From assembly GCF_002002735.1 (NCBI RefSeq), contig NZ_MUNY01000059.1, positions 186,001-250,000 of the forward strand: a stretch of 64,000 bases of DNA. The letters are read 5' to 3'. A model generated the notes under the pieces. That model did not search any database. It saw only the letters and a list, made by a program, of their open reading frames with translations, and was not told the DNA's origin. The stretch comes from Algoriphagus sp. A40. Lineage in GTDB: Bacteria > Bacteroidota > Bacteroidia > Cytophagales > Cyclobacteriaceae. The position numbers were made by a program, and so were the translations under genes. Positions within the stretch are counted from its first letter, which is position 1; each line of letters opens with the position of its first letter. Shown here piece by piece: positions 25,836 to 35,735 of this stretch.

Positions 25836-26782
25836 ACGTCGGAGACAAAGTCAGATTACTACGTGGAAAAGAAGAAGGAATCGTAAGAAAAGTCTCCGCC
25901 AGCGGTCGGATAGAAGTGGAAATTGAGGACGGATTCATTATTCCAGCCATGAAATCTGAAGTGGTCATCATCGCCGAGGCGGAAAAAAGTTACTTCGGAG
26001 AAAATGCCGGAGTGACCAAAGAGCCAGAATCTCCGCTGCCTATTTCTGCTCCGAAAGATCAGGGACTTTACCTGGCTTTTCTCCCCATCAACGATCAGAA
26101 TCTGAGTCTTTACCTGATCAACGACAGTCATCAGCCCTATTTGGCTCATACTTCGGAAGTCCATGGCGGAAATCAACGTACCCTTTTTGCAGGTGTTTTG
26201 AATCCCGGTGAAAGTAAAAAAATTGACGACCGCTTGATGAAGGAACTGGATGAGTGGCCTGCTTTTTTGCTCCGTTTCATCCCGATTCAAAACAAGCTGG
26301 AGAAGGCTATTTTGCCCTTTGAGCGACAGCTGAAAATGAAGGCAACCCAATTTTTCAAGCACCTCAGCAAGGCACCTATTCTGGGAAAAAATGTCTACCT
26401 CTTTGCCATGGAGCAGACAACCAAAGAACTGGACATCCGCAGCCTCAATGCAGAACTGAAAGAAATCACTCCCAAACCGGAGCCTGTGAAGACAGTAAAA
26501 CCTCCACGGTCTATCGACCTCCACATTGAGCAGCTGCATCCCGACCCCGATAAACTGAGCAATGCTGAAAAAATGCGGATTCAAATGGAGGCATTTGAAA
26601 AGAACCTGAATCAGGCCATTGCATCAGGAATGGATGAGATCACCTTTATCCATGGTCTGGGCAACGGAATCCTCAAAAAAGAAATTCATAAGCGTCTAAG
26701 CCAATTAGGAAATATTAAGTACTTTCAGGACACTCAGAAAGACCAATGGGGCTATGGAGCTACCTTGGTGCGAATTTCCTAA
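25832..26782 (+). CDS. DUF2027 protein with C-terminal Smr domain
   Basis: 316 residues. An N-terminal KOW/SH3-like piece (MNVGDKVRLLRGKEEGIVRK) is followed by a beta domain (about 75-205) that defines DUF2027, a Bacteroidota family. A proline-rich linker (about 212-225) leads to an Smr domain (226-316) with IDLHIEQLHP at its start and the HGLGNG loop (274-279). Smr domains bind and in some cases nick nucleic acids, as in MutS2; the MutS part is absent here. It overlaps the photolyase gene by 4 bases and lies 3 bp before the next gene. A nucleic-acid role is plausible but unproven. Confidence 0.88.
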   Translation: MNVGDKVRLLRGKEEGIVRKVSASGRIEVEIEDGFIIPAMKSEVVIIAEAEKSYFGENAGVTKEPESPLPISAPKDQGLYLAFLPINDQNLSLYLINDSHQPYLAHTSEVHGGNQRTLFAGVLNPGESKKIDDRLMKELDEWPAFLLRFIPIQNKLEKAILPFERQLKMKATQFFKHLSKAPILGKNVYLFAMEQTTKELDIRSLNAELKEITPKPEPVKTVKPPRSIDLHIEQLHPDPDKLSNAEKMRIQMEAFEKNLNQAIASGMDEITFIHGLGNGILKKEIHKRLSQLGNIKYFQDTQKDQWGYGATLVRIS

Positions 26783-26785
26783 CCC

Positions 26786-27619
26786 ATGCAAGCGAAGACT
26801 TCTCCGGTTTACCAGATTTTTGAGCAGCAGCACCAAGATGCCAAAATTCTTTTCCTGGCACTTGGGAAGCAGATAAAATCCAAAAAAGCGATTGAATTAC
26901 AGACTAAGCTGGAGTTTTTGGAACTCTTTACAGATCTGATGGACAAAATCCATTTTGAAGATCAAAGCTTGGGATCAGACCTTTTTTTACCTTTCAAAAC
27001 GCTTAAAAAGTCCCTTCGCAAAACCCACCATCTCAAGCTTGTTGGACGGAATCTGAAAGCCAGAAAAGCCAAATCGGAACTGGGATACGACAGTTACAAG
27101 GATTACCTGAGGGCACAAAAAAGAAAAATTCACAAGGAAGCCTTCGACCTGGTTGTGGGAAGTTCCCTCAAAACCTGGGATGATTTTCAGCAAAAAGCCC
27201 AACTTTCCAGCAAGGGAATCAAACCACTGATGATCAATACCGCCATCAATCAGCTGGTTCAGGAAGAACTCGAATTTCTCCATCACGATCTCAAAGCACC
27301 GCTTCAAAGTCAGGGCTTCAGGGATCTCTTCGAGAGTCTCCGTAAAATAATCATGCTGGAAAACCTTCTCATCCAGCTGGGTTTCAACCCGATTTTCGTC
27401 TCTTCCATCCATGACGAAATCGGACAACTCAAGGAAAACCTCAAACCATGGTATTCCAACCATCTCGCTTTTCAGACGCTTTCGGGTTTTTTGGCAGAAA
27501 AGGACAACATCTCCAAAAAATACATGGAATGGATCAAAGAGCTGAAGGAGGAAAAAATAAGCCTGTCTTCCGAGATCGAAAAACAGGCTTTTGAATTACT
27601 CAAAAAGGTATTGGTCTAA
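26786..27619 (+). CDS. All-helical protein, possibly CHAD-like
   Basis: 277 residues, no signal peptide, predicted almost wholly helical. Basic helices carrying His (LRKTHHLKLVGRNLKARKAK) and a later pair (LRKIIMLENLLIQLGFNP, then EIGQLKENLKPWYSNHLAF) resemble the layout of CHAD domains, which bind polyphosphate through conserved basic residues. The match is weak and by eye. It is the third gene of the photolyase-DUF2027 transcript and ends 1 bp before the convergent cystathionine enzyme. Treat the function as unknown. Confidence 0.6.
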   Translation: MQAKTSPVYQIFEQQHQDAKILFLALGKQIKSKKAIELQTKLEFLELFTDLMDKIHFEDQSLGSDLFLPFKTLKKSLRKTHHLKLVGRNLKARKAKSELGYDSYKDYLRAQKRKIHKEAFDLVVGSSLKTWDDFQQKAQLSSKGIKPLMINTAINQLVQEELEFLHHDLKAPLQSQGFRDLFESLRKIIMLENLLIQLGFNPIFVSSIHDEIGQLKENLKPWYSNHLAFQTLSGFLAEKDNISKKYMEWIKELKEEKISLSSEIEKQAFELLKKVLV

Positions 27620-27620
27620 T

Positions 27621-28766
27621 TCAGATACTTGAAAGCGCATTCGCCAGATCATTTTTCAGATCTTCGGCATCCTCCACTCCCACACTCAGGCGGATCAGTG
27701 AATCCACCAAACCGACTTTTTCTCTTTCTGCTTTTGGAATAGAAGCATGAGTCATCGAAGCCGGATGTCCACAAAGTGATTCCACTCCTCCAAGCGATTC
27801 TGCCAATGCAAAAAGCTGAAAACTTTCCATTACTCTTTTGGCATCCTCCAGACTGTTGCCTACCAAAGTAAAGGAGATCATTCCCCCAAAATCACGCATT
27901 TGCTTCTTTGCAATTTCATGGTTGGGATGGTCTTCGAATCCCGGCCAATAGACTTTCTCGACTTTTGGATGGTTTTTAAGATAGGCCGCAATGGTCTTTC
28001 CGTTTTGACAATGCCGCTCCATTCTCAAATGCAGGGTCTTGATTCCCCTCAGCACCAAAAAGCAATCTTGAGGTCCCGGAGTAGCACCGCAGGCATTTTG
28101 CAAAAAGGCCAGTCTGGAAGCCAATTCGTCGTCATTGACCACCAGTGCTCCCATCACCACATCGGAATGTCCTCCCAGGTATTTGGTGACAGAATGCATC
28201 ACGATATCAGCTCCCATATCCAGTGGATTCTGAAGGTAAGGCGAGGCAAAAGTATTGTCCACTGCAAGCAGCAATCCATGCTTTTTGGAAAATGCAGCCA
28301 TGGCCTTTAAGTCTATGATATTCATCATAGGATTGGTAGGTGTTTCTACCCAAACCATTCTGGTATTTTCATTGACATAAGCCGAAAGCCCCTCGGGATC
28401 TGCCATGGACACAAAATGGAATTTGATTCCATACCGCTCAAAAACCTTGGTGAAAAGCCGATAGGTACCGCCATACAAATCGCTGGTGGAGATGATCTCG
28501 TCACCGGGATTGAAGAGTTTTACGACCGAGTCAATCGCCCCAAGACCGGATGAAAAGCAAAGTCCGTGTTTGCCGTTTTCCAATGCAGCCAAGCTGTTTT
28601 GGAGAGCGGTGCGGGTAGGGTTGTGTGTGCGGCTATATTCATAGCCCAGGTGGTCACCAGGAGACTTTTGAACGTAGGTTGAAGTCTGGAAAATCGGCGT
28701 CATGATCGCCCCTGTAGATGGATCAGGGCTTACGCCTGCATGAATGGCTTTTGTACCAAATTTCAT
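27621..28766 (-). CDS. Cystathionine gamma-synthase/lyase family PLP enzyme
   Basis: 381 residues from ATG 28766 (MKFGTKAIHAGVSPDPSTGA). It is a clear Cys/Met metabolism PLP enzyme: YEYSRTHNPTR, FSSGLGAIDSV, ETPTNPMMNIIDL, AVDNTFASPYLQNPLDMGAD, the PLP-lysine site HSVTKYLGGHSDVV (Lys195), and the C-terminal AESLGGVESLCGHPASMTHA. It makes or cleaves cystathionine in transsulfuration; synthase and lyase cannot be told apart by eye. It is convergent with the helical protein and divergent from the TVP38-like gene (125 bp between starts). Confidence 0.92.
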   Translation of the reverse strand: MKFGTKAIHAGVSPDPSTGAIMTPIFQTSTYVQKSPGDHLGYEYSRTHNPTRTALQNSLAALENGKHGLCFSSGLGAIDSVVKLFNPGDEIISTSDLYGGTYRLFTKVFERYGIKFHFVSMADPEGLSAYVNENTRMVWVETPTNPMMNIIDLKAMAAFSKKHGLLLAVDNTFASPYLQNPLDMGADIVMHSVTKYLGGHSDVVMGALVVNDDELASRLAFLQNACGATPGPQDCFLVLRGIKTLHLRMERHCQNGKTIAAYLKNHPKVEKVYWPGFEDHPNHEIAKKQMRDFGGMISFTLVGNSLEDAKRVMESFQLFALAESLGGVESLCGHPASMTHASIPKAEREKVGLVDSLIRLSVGVEDAEDLKNDLANALSSI

Positions 28767-28891
28767 TTGCTTTGAGTTTATATTCTTTTTGCCAGGATAG
28801 TCGGATGAAGTGATTAAATAGGGGAAAATCCGAATTTGGGTGCTAAACTTGCCGAAAATTGAAGTTTTATCCTGCCAAGAGCTTGCCAAAG

Positions 28892-29587
28892 ATGACAAAA
28901 AAGGACAGCATTTTCAAAACTTTGGGAGAGTACTTCAAGGCGCATTTTGGGGCAACTTTAAGTTGGATCTGGGTGACTGTGATGCCGGGGTTGGGCAGTT
29001 TGTTTTTGTTTTCAAACCCCCAACTGGTGGAAGCAATTAGACTGGAAAATGCAGGTGATCATCTGGTATTTACCCTGACTCTCGCGACATTGCTTGGACT
29101 TGCATTTCTTCCTACGACATTCACTGCACTGGCTACCGGGTATTTCTTTGGCTGGATAGGTTTTCCGGGTTTATTTTTTGGTTACCTCATTGCCAATGTG
29201 ATCGGGTATTCGCTGGGCAAAGTGATCAATGCGGATTTTCTAAGTCTTCTCTACATGAAAAACCCTGAACTCAGAGAACAACTTGAAAACCGAATCCGGC
29301 ATCCTCAGAGTCTGATATTCTTTGTGAGGATCAGCCCTATCATACCTTTCGCGATTTCCAATTTTCTATTTGCCTCACTCAAAATTGAATTGAAAAAAGT
29401 TTTGCTTTTCGGGATTCCCGGAATGCTTCCCCGGACACTGATTGCTTTTGGAACAGGTCTATTGGCAAATTCCTTATTGGATGCAAAAAAAGCCATGAAC
29501 GACCCGATGCAATGGGCAATTCTGGCTTTGTTGTTTCTTGTGAGTTTTTGGGGACTTTACCGAAACTGGAAAAGCTCTAAAGCTTAA
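28892..29587 (+). CDS. TVP38/TMEM64 (VTT domain) membrane protein
   Basis: 231 residues from ATG 28892; an upstream TTG is less likely. About five membrane segments. The VTT-domain signature is present: TFTALATGYFFGWIGFPGLF, then YLIANVIGYSLGK, and FFVRISPIIPFAISNFLFAS, the R..P..PF...N motif. The related DedA/TMEM41/VMP1 group are lipid scramblases or transporters. Its stop TAA overlaps that of the convergent porU2 gene within TTAA. Confidence 0.87.
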   Translation: MTKKDSIFKTLGEYFKAHFGATLSWIWVTVMPGLGSLFLFSNPQLVEAIRLENAGDHLVFTLTLATLLGLAFLPTTFTALATGYFFGWIGFPGLFFGYLIANVIGYSLGKVINADFLSLLYMKNPELREQLENRIRHPQSLIFFVRISPIIPFAISNFLFASLKIELKKVLLFGIPGMLPRTLIAFGTGLLANSLLDAKKAMNDPMQWAILALLFLVSFWGLYRNWKSSKA

Positions 29588-32500
29588 CGCAGCAGGTACA
29601 TTTTTCCATACCCCTTGGTGAATCCCTTGTCTCCGGCGGTAGGTCGATGCTCCATAAACTGGCCGTTTTTCCGCACCAAAACCCGATAGATGTAGACTCC
29701 ATTGGCCAACTGATCTCCGAATTCATCCCGGCCATCCCAGGCGTACTCGGTGATGTTGTTGCCGATCCGGATTGATCCAAGTTCGTTTTGGAGGATCTCA
29801 CGCACCACTTTTCCTGTCACAGTCATGATCTGGATCTTGATCTCATCAGGGATTTCCGATCCGGTCAAGGTGAATACAAACCTCACTGAAGAACTGAAGG
29901 GGTTTGGATATGGATAGAAATTGGTGATCTGAGATTCGTTGACCACTTCGAAAGTGATCTCATAGGGCTGCGGAGAATCCTCATTGGTGATTCTCAAGGT
30001 ATAAATCCCGTCCGGCAAGGGTCCAGGAACAAACGAAACCCGGAAACTCTCATCCTCAGAAGCAGGAGCCCAGGTCAGGTTTGGATTGGAGAAGTTGATT
30101 TTGTTAAACTGGCAAGCTTCGCAATTTTGCTTCAGGAAGATCTCCATTCCCAGTGTGTCCTTCTTATACAACAGCGTCTGATCATTTTTGAGCAAAGCCG
30201 TCACCATCACATTTGGCGAAACCAGGTCTCCGTCCATGATGTAAATTCCGTCAAAATTGACATCCAGAAGGGAGACGGAATTATCTCCTTCCACATCAAA
30301 TGCCACCCCCAAATCAATCAGGTTGTTTCGATAAGTCTGCTCTCTTTGGATTCTCGGATTGGCAAAAACCTCCAATTCAGTCTCGCCTACTCTTCCGATA
30401 CTGTTGAATTCCACCGAAAACTCTGCCTCTTCCCCGGCTTTGACAGCGGGGAGTTTTTTGGTGAAATTTTCTACCTTTTTGGTGGTAAGATTTGTCATTT
30501 TCCAATCCACCTGAATGGAATCCAGGAAATTGTAGACTGAGGCATTTTTGAATACAAAATCGATTTTCGCGCTTTGTCCCTCTCTCAGGCGGATCCGTTC
30601 ACCTGGATTTTTCTCCAAAAGAACCCCTTCAGGCACACCTTCGAAATTCACCTGCCATCTGTCTAATTGAGCTGGTTGGGTGGAATTTGGGTCATCCATT
30701 TCATACCTCAGCCTCAGATATGGATAGTTGAGTGGATTGATGGAGGAAAGGTCAATTTCCTGGTCCAATACATTTGCGACCAAAACCTGTTCTTCACCGT
30801 CTTCCCTAACACCCAAAATGTCGAATTGGGTAAAATCCTCCTCATTGATCCAGTTTCGTGCATTTACATTTTGAAAGAATCGCTCCCAGGAAGATGCCGG
30901 TCCAATCTTCGGTGTCAGGATCACTCCATTGGTAAAGTATCCTTCGACCTCTGATTCAAAACTCAGCGTTTGCTCCGATGCCGGCACTTCAAAGTTGGGA
31001 TTGCCGATGATCTCAATCGCTTCTCCGGCCCGCATTCCTTTTCGGCCATAAAGAATATACGGATCGCCCGTGGCCAAAGCCCGGAGGGTAGCCTCATTGG
31101 CTCCAAATTCCTTCAGACTTTGATAAGCCCGATCTGGCCAAGCGTCAAAGGTGACATTTCCCACTGTAAAAATGACCACATAATCTCCCTCCTTTACCCC
31201 ACTGACATAGTCTTGCAAAATGGTATTGCCCGGTGTAGTAATCCAGGCATTTTGGATGCTTTGGATCATCTGTGGTACGCGTCCGCAAGCCCTGGAATCC
31301 AGAATGTCAAAACCCGGAACCGGAACAGCCAAATAGGGCAACAATGTTTTTTGGTCGATCGCCACCAAGCCTATGGTTCCATTGGGGCAAAGCCGACTGT
31401 TGGCATTGTTGACATTATCGATGATCTGGGGAATATTATCCAAGTAAAACTGGGTATTCCGGAAACTGAGTGTGTCCACTCCAGCACCTATCGTGAACAC
31501 TTCAAAGCCGATTTTCTGGCTGATGTACTGCCAAGACTTTCGGGATGGGTCCATTTCCAGATTTTCCAACTGGCCCTGTACCAATTGGTCATTGACCCGC
31601 TGGGTCCAGCCATTTGGTGAATTGGGAATATAGGAAAAGCTGGAATTGGTCCAGGCATCGGTCTCTCCGACTTTTGGATCCTGGTATTTTGACCTCCAAA
31701 AATACGTCGTGGAGTCATTCCCGGCCGAAAGGTTAACCGGCCATTCCACCAAACCAGCCGTAGTGGACCGGATTTCTTTTCTAAATGCTGAGTTGAAATT
31801 GATGGTGGTATCCATCTGGATGATCAAAGTCCTGCTTTCAGTCAGGTTTCCTGGGGCCTGGGCGATCAGCTTGATTTCTTTTTGGTTGACGATCCCAAAA
31901 TCGGCGGGGAAAAGATTAATAGTCCCGCTCAGGGGAATAAAGGCAGAATAGGTAATGGAATTGTTGGCAAAGGTCATTTCCGGAACCTCTTTTTCTGTGT
32001 TCAGGGAAATGGTAAACTGATTGTCTCCCGCAGCATCCAACAGTAAATTCGGCACGGAAAAAACCAGCGTATCGGCCCTGGAAATGGATGAAATCCTGAC
32101 GGGATCAAAGCTGATCATGGTCCCGTCCGGGAGTTTCCTTTCAACCTTGAAATTCAGGGAATCCGGATTGACAATCCCCAGATTTCTCACGACAAAAGAA
32201 AGTTTCAAGCTGTCAGAAATGGCAGAAAGCGGTGAATCATCAAAAGATCCCAGACTTACCTCTTCCACCTTCACAGAATAATCAGCCTTGCTTGCAGGAA
32301 AAATCCGGACTCCCGGATCACCCAACATGACCATCTGCTCCATGTGGGTATAATTCAAGGGGTTTGTGCCGAAGGTTTTTATCAATTTCCACTCCGCATC
32401 CAGTTTTACTTCTCCTATGGTTCGGTAGATATTGGTGCTGTCAGCAAATGCCGAATTATAAAATAAATCCGAATACCGTCTGAGATAAACATCCACTCCG

Positions 32501-34608
32501 CTTGAGGTATTCGCCATGGCAATAACTGCTCCTTTTTCCGGAGTAATGACCCAATCCTCCGCTTGGGTATAGACGGTGGAATAAGCACTGCCATAGTCAC
32601 AGCCATTGAAAAGCATGATAGGATATTTCCCTTTGTTTGCGTAGCCCAAGGTCGGATCTGAAGCAAACCCGATTTCAATATCAATAATAGTCGGTGAGCC
32701 GTGACCAAAGAAAGTCAGCATGGACCTCCCTTCATTGAGATCGCCTGTGATATCAATCACCTCAATTACGGAATTGGAACGCTTTCGGTAAGTGGTCACA
32801 TTTCCTCCTAGAAAGGGGCCTTCGGCTATAGCTTTAAACCCATTTAGGAATCCAAAATACCGTTCAAGCTCGAATTCGGACACACCCCCACTGAGGTGGA
32901 TCAACTCTTTTTGCCAGTGCTGACTCACTCCAACCTGATCTTTCTCAATGGCTTTGTCCAGATAATCGGATAGATGTTGAGCGTTTTTGGCAGGAATTCT
33001 CCCAACTGCAATAGCCGGCAATTCGGGATTTTTGGGATCAAGATTCAGGACATACACATTGTCCGAAAAAGGATATCCTCCAACCGGGACCAAATCCTGG
33101 AAAGAAAAGGCTTGTGGGGAATTGCGGTAATAGACATTCTGATTGTTGAGCCTGGACTGGGAATAAATAGCAAGAGACCTGCCGGCCAACAACATGTGGG
33201 TTGGCTTGTGGACCGGATAATAGGCTTTTAGGAACTCATACAAGGCCACCGGGGATTTTTCCCCATAGCCAAACTGGTCATAAAGCTCCTCCATCCTAAC
33301 CGTCAGCGTATCAAATCCTCCGCCCAGTGCCGATGCACGGTGCTCGGCATATTTCTTCAGCGGATTTGGATACTTGGTGCTTGGTTTTTCCAGTTCCCGA
33401 TGGCCAACCAGAATAAAATTCGAGGCCTGTGCCAGGTAATTGCGGAACTTTACCCTTTGCATCGTTCCTACCTGAATCAAACTTTGATCGGACTGAATCC
33501 AGATTTTGCTTGCTTGAGAAGGTACAGAAGCGGTAAAACTCAAGGTAGTCCCGGTTTTGGAAACCACCACTTTTTGAGCGGAATATAGATCAGACACATC
33601 TACGGCGACATAGTTCTGCTGAACAGTAGGGATAACCGCACGCTGATTTCCTGTAGGAAACTTCATCAGACGTGGGGAAAAATCTCCTCCCTGAATCGGT
33701 TTGCGGAAGGTGATTTTAGCGTAGGCAATTGAAATATTATCCACCGATTGCGGTCCTTGTGGAAGTACCTTCACCACCAGAGTTCCGTTGGCATTGAAAT
33801 CGCTCATCTGCAGGTCTAGAGAGAGCTGGGGATATTCAAAGCTATTGAATTTGGCTTGAGTTAGAGCACGCTGTGTGCCTGTCAGCGGACCTGCGCTAAT
33901 GGCCACCAGATGGGCATTTTCAGACCTTCCCACCAGTCCGATTTCTAGTTTTGCTGTTCCCGAATTGAGTAATGGTCCCAAATTGGAAAAGGTCAAATCA
34001 CGAGCAACACCTTTGGTAATCTGCGTTCCCATCCAACCCTGTCCCTGATCGTAAGTTGACAGTCTGAAACCCAAATCATAGGCAATCCCAAGGGAGTATT
34101 GGTCTGAAAAGACCTGAAGTTGCTCTGCCTCGAAATTGTTGATTTGAGCCAAATTTCCTGCCGGAACAGGTCTTTGAGACATCCGCTTTCCGGGTATGCC
34201 GGGAGTCACGGTCAGAAAAAAAGCAGTAGTGTCTGTGTAAGTGTTAAAGTACGGATTTGGGACTGTTGGGAATTTATAATATAGCTTTTTATCCAACTCC
34301 GCATCGTTTCTAATGCCATAAAAATCGATGAAGTCCTGAGGATCAATTTTTCCATCATTTTCACCTTCTACATGGATTGCCACTTCTTTTCCCCGGTGAA
34401 AAACCCGGATCATTCTCGGATCGACTGTGGCGGTATTGATCCCCGAAGCTTGGAGGGAATTAGCCGAAATCCGGTAAATACCATCCTTAGCTGTTGGAAT
34501 TTTGTAATAGGTGAGGGAATAATCATACCAAACCGGATCCTGAGCATTTGCTGATAGCAGCACTAAAACCAGAAGTACCAAACTTAGCAGGCTCTTTTTC
34601 AGGCTCAT
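29584..34608 (-). CDS. porU2: Type IX secretion system sortase PorU2-like (C25 peptidase)
   Basis: 1674 residues from ATG 34608, with a signal peptide (to about 23, SANAQ). After a long N-terminal beta region, a gingipain-type C25 domain is found at about 450-760. It has the catalytic His636 in FFGHGSPT and Cys670 in LFNGCDYGSA, a spacing of 34 as in gingipains. A long region of CARDB/Ig-like folds follows. The C-terminus is FlgD/CTD-like: YPNPFSSS, VTGKVVREIL, WDGRDEFGDQLANGVYIYRV. PorU cleaves C-terminal signals from T9SS cargo and attaches them to the surface. The size is well above the roughly 1160 residues of P. gingivalis PorU and fits the PorU2 group. It overlaps porV2 by 4 bases (ATGA). 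Confidence 0.88.
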   Translation of the reverse strand: MSLKKSLLSLVLLVLVLLSANAQDPVWYDYSLTYYKIPTAKDGIYRISANSLQASGINTATVDPRMIRVFHRGKEVAIHVEGENDGKIDPQDFIDFYGIRNDAELDKKLYYKFPTVPNPYFNTYTDTTAFFLTVTPGIPGKRMSQRPVPAGNLAQINNFEAEQLQVFSDQYSLGIAYDLGFRLSTYDQGQGWMGTQITKGVARDLTFSNLGPLLNSGTAKLEIGLVGRSENAHLVAISAGPLTGTQRALTQAKFNSFEYPQLSLDLQMSDFNANGTLVVKVLPQGPQSVDNISIAYAKITFRKPIQGGDFSPRLMKFPTGNQRAVIPTVQQNYVAVDVSDLYSAQKVVVSKTGTTLSFTASVPSQASKIWIQSDQSLIQVGTMQRVKFRNYLAQASNFILVGHRELEKPSTKYPNPLKKYAEHRASALGGGFDTLTVRMEELYDQFGYGEKSPVALYEFLKAYYPVHKPTHMLLAGRSLAIYSQSRLNNQNVYYRNSPQAFSFQDLVPVGGYPFSDNVYVLNLDPKNPELPAIAVGRIPAKNAQHLSDYLDKAIEKDQVGVSQHWQKELIHLSGGVSEFELERYFGFLNGFKAIAEGPFLGGNVTTYRKRSNSVIEVIDITGDLNEGRSMLTFFGHGSPTIIDIEIGFASDPTLGYANKGKYPIMLFNGCDYGSAYSTVYTQAEDWVITPEKGAVIAMANTSSGVDVYLRRYSDLFYNSAFADSTNIYRTIGEVKLDAEWKLIKTFGTNPLNYTHMEQMVMLGDPGVRIFPASKADYSVKVEEVSLGSFDDSPLSAISDSLKLSFVVRNLGIVNPDSLNFKVERKLPDGTMISFDPVRISSISRADTLVFSVPNLLLDAAGDNQFTISLNTEKEVPEMTFANNSITYSAFIPLSGTINLFPADFGIVNQKEIKLIAQAPGNLTESRTLIIQMDTTINFNSAFRKEIRSTTAGLVEWPVNLSAGNDSTTYFWRSKYQDPKVGETDAWTNSSFSYIPNSPNGWTQRVNDQLVQGQLENLEMDPSRKSWQYISQKIGFEVFTIGAGVDTLSFRNTQFYLDNIPQIIDNVNNANSRLCPNGTIGLVAIDQKTLLPYLAVPVPGFDILDSRACGRVPQMIQSIQNAWITTPGNTILQDYVSGVKEGDYVVIFTVGNVTFDAWPDRAYQSLKEFGANEATLRALATGDPYILYGRKGMRAGEAIEIIGNPNFEVPASEQTLSFESEVEGYFTNGVILTPKIGPASSWERFFQNVNARNWINEEDFTQFDILGVREDGEEQVLVANVLDQEIDLSSINPLNYPYLRLRYEMDDPNSTQPAQLDRWQVNFEGVPEGVLLEKNPGERIRLREGQSAKIDFVFKNASVYNFLDSIQVDWKMTNLTTKKVENFTKKLPAVKAGEEAEFSVEFNSIGRVGETELEVFANPRIQREQTYRNNLIDLGVAFDVEGDNSVSLLDVNFDGIYIMDGDLVSPNVMVTALLKNDQTLLYKKDTLGMEIFLKQNCEACQFNKINFSNPNLTWAPASEDESFRVSFVPGPLPDGIYTLRITNEDSPQPYEITFEVVNESQITNFYPYPNPFSSSVRFVFTLTGSEIPDEIKIQIMTVTGKVVREILQNELGSIRIGNNITEYAWDGRDEFGDQLANGVYIYRVLVRKNGQFMEHRPTAGDKGFTKGYGKMYLLR

Positions 34609-35735
34609 TGTTCCCAACCTTTATATTTTCTAAAATCCGATGAAAGCTTTTCCAGGCTTACTTTGACACTAAATACATGTGAATAAGGACTCTCAGAAAC
34701 ATCACCCAAATCCGACAGGGCATAATCGATCTGAAAACGTTCGTTAAGAATCACTCCCAATCCTGCTGCAGGCATGTAATTCAGCGATTCCACCCCCTGA
34801 AAATCTTTGATGTATTGAAAATTGCTCACCCCTCCCCGGACAAATACGAGTTCCTTGAATCCCAACTCAAGTCCAAGCTTTGGATCAATACTAAAAGTTG
34901 AGGAAGAGATCAGCGTATTTCTGGCTCCGTCAAAGGTGGTTTCCAAGTCCAACGCGGTCAATAAGTTGAATTTTTCACCGATTTTCCAATCGTAGGCGAT
35001 ACTGGCAATTGCCTTAGGCAGGGTGATTTCTACCGTGTTGAGTGGAATCTCATTGTTTGTCTGAGAGTAAATGTCCCTCACCATTTCTGCATCATGAGTC
35101 CAGGCATTGTAGGTGGTGGTGATGTCCCGGACCATCAATCCCAGGGTCATTCGTTTTTGGATGTAAATCCCACCCACATCCAATCCAAATCCCCAAGCCT
35201 GAGCAAATTTGCCCACGTTGCGATGGATCACTTTGGCATTTGCTCCCAGTTTGATTTTATCTGAAATATCCCTGGCAAAACTCAAAAGCAAAGCATAATC
35301 TGCTGCATTGAAAAATTGGATGTTATCGTAATTGATCGAACCATTGGCATCGTAAAGGAATCGGGTGTCCGGGATGTCATCAACCCCAAAGCGGATCAGT
35401 GAGACGCCAATCTGATTTTGATTCCCGACCGGAGTGCTGAATCCCAGGTAATCATATTGGGCAATTCCGGCGAAATACTCTGCATGCATCAGGGAAAATT
35501 CATACTCATGCCGGATTGCTGTCAAGGCAGCGGGATTCCAATAGGCGGCAGTTACATCCCGGACTGCACCTACCTGAGCTCCACCCATCCCCAGAGCCCT
35601 TGCTCCAACCCCTATACTCAGAAATTCATTGGAATACTTTGGCGAAAGATCTTGGGAAAAAGACTGGCCTGCCCAAAAATTCAGGAGGCAGGAGCACGAA
35701 AGGATGAACAAAAATTTGGTACAGTTTATTTTCAC
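34605..35735 (-). CDS. porV2: PorV/PorQ-family outer membrane protein (PorV2-like)
   Basis: About 376 residues starting at GTG 35735 (KINCTKFLFILSCSCLLNFW, then a signal cleavage near SFSQ); a TTG at 35759 is the other option. It has the FadL-like PorV/PorQ signature: FLSIGVGARALGMGGAQVGA, VRDVTAAYWNPAALT, FLSIGVGARALGMGG and many short beta strands, ending in FSVKVSLEKLSSDFRKYKG. PorV shuttles T9SS cargo to the sortase PorU on the cell surface. The gene overlaps porU2 by 4 bases, so the two are made together. Assignment to the V2 subgroup comes mainly from its PorU2 partner. Confidence 0.85.
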   Translation of the reverse strand: MKINCTKFLFILSCSCLLNFWAGQSFSQDLSPKYSNEFLSIGVGARALGMGGAQVGAVRDVTAAYWNPAALTAIRHEYEFSLMHAEYFAGIAQYDYLGFSTPVGNQNQIGVSLIRFGVDDIPDTRFLYDANGSINYDNIQFFNAADYALLLSFARDISDKIKLGANAKVIHRNVGKFAQAWGFGLDVGGIYIQKRMTLGLMVRDITTTYNAWTHDAEMVRDIYSQTNNEIPLNTVEITLPKAIASIAYDWKIGEKFNLLTALDLETTFDGARNTLISSSTFSIDPKLGLELGFKELVFVRGGVSNFQYIKDFQGVESLNYMPAAGLGVILNERFQIDYALSDLGDVSESPYSHVFSVKVSLEKLSSDFRKYKGWEQ

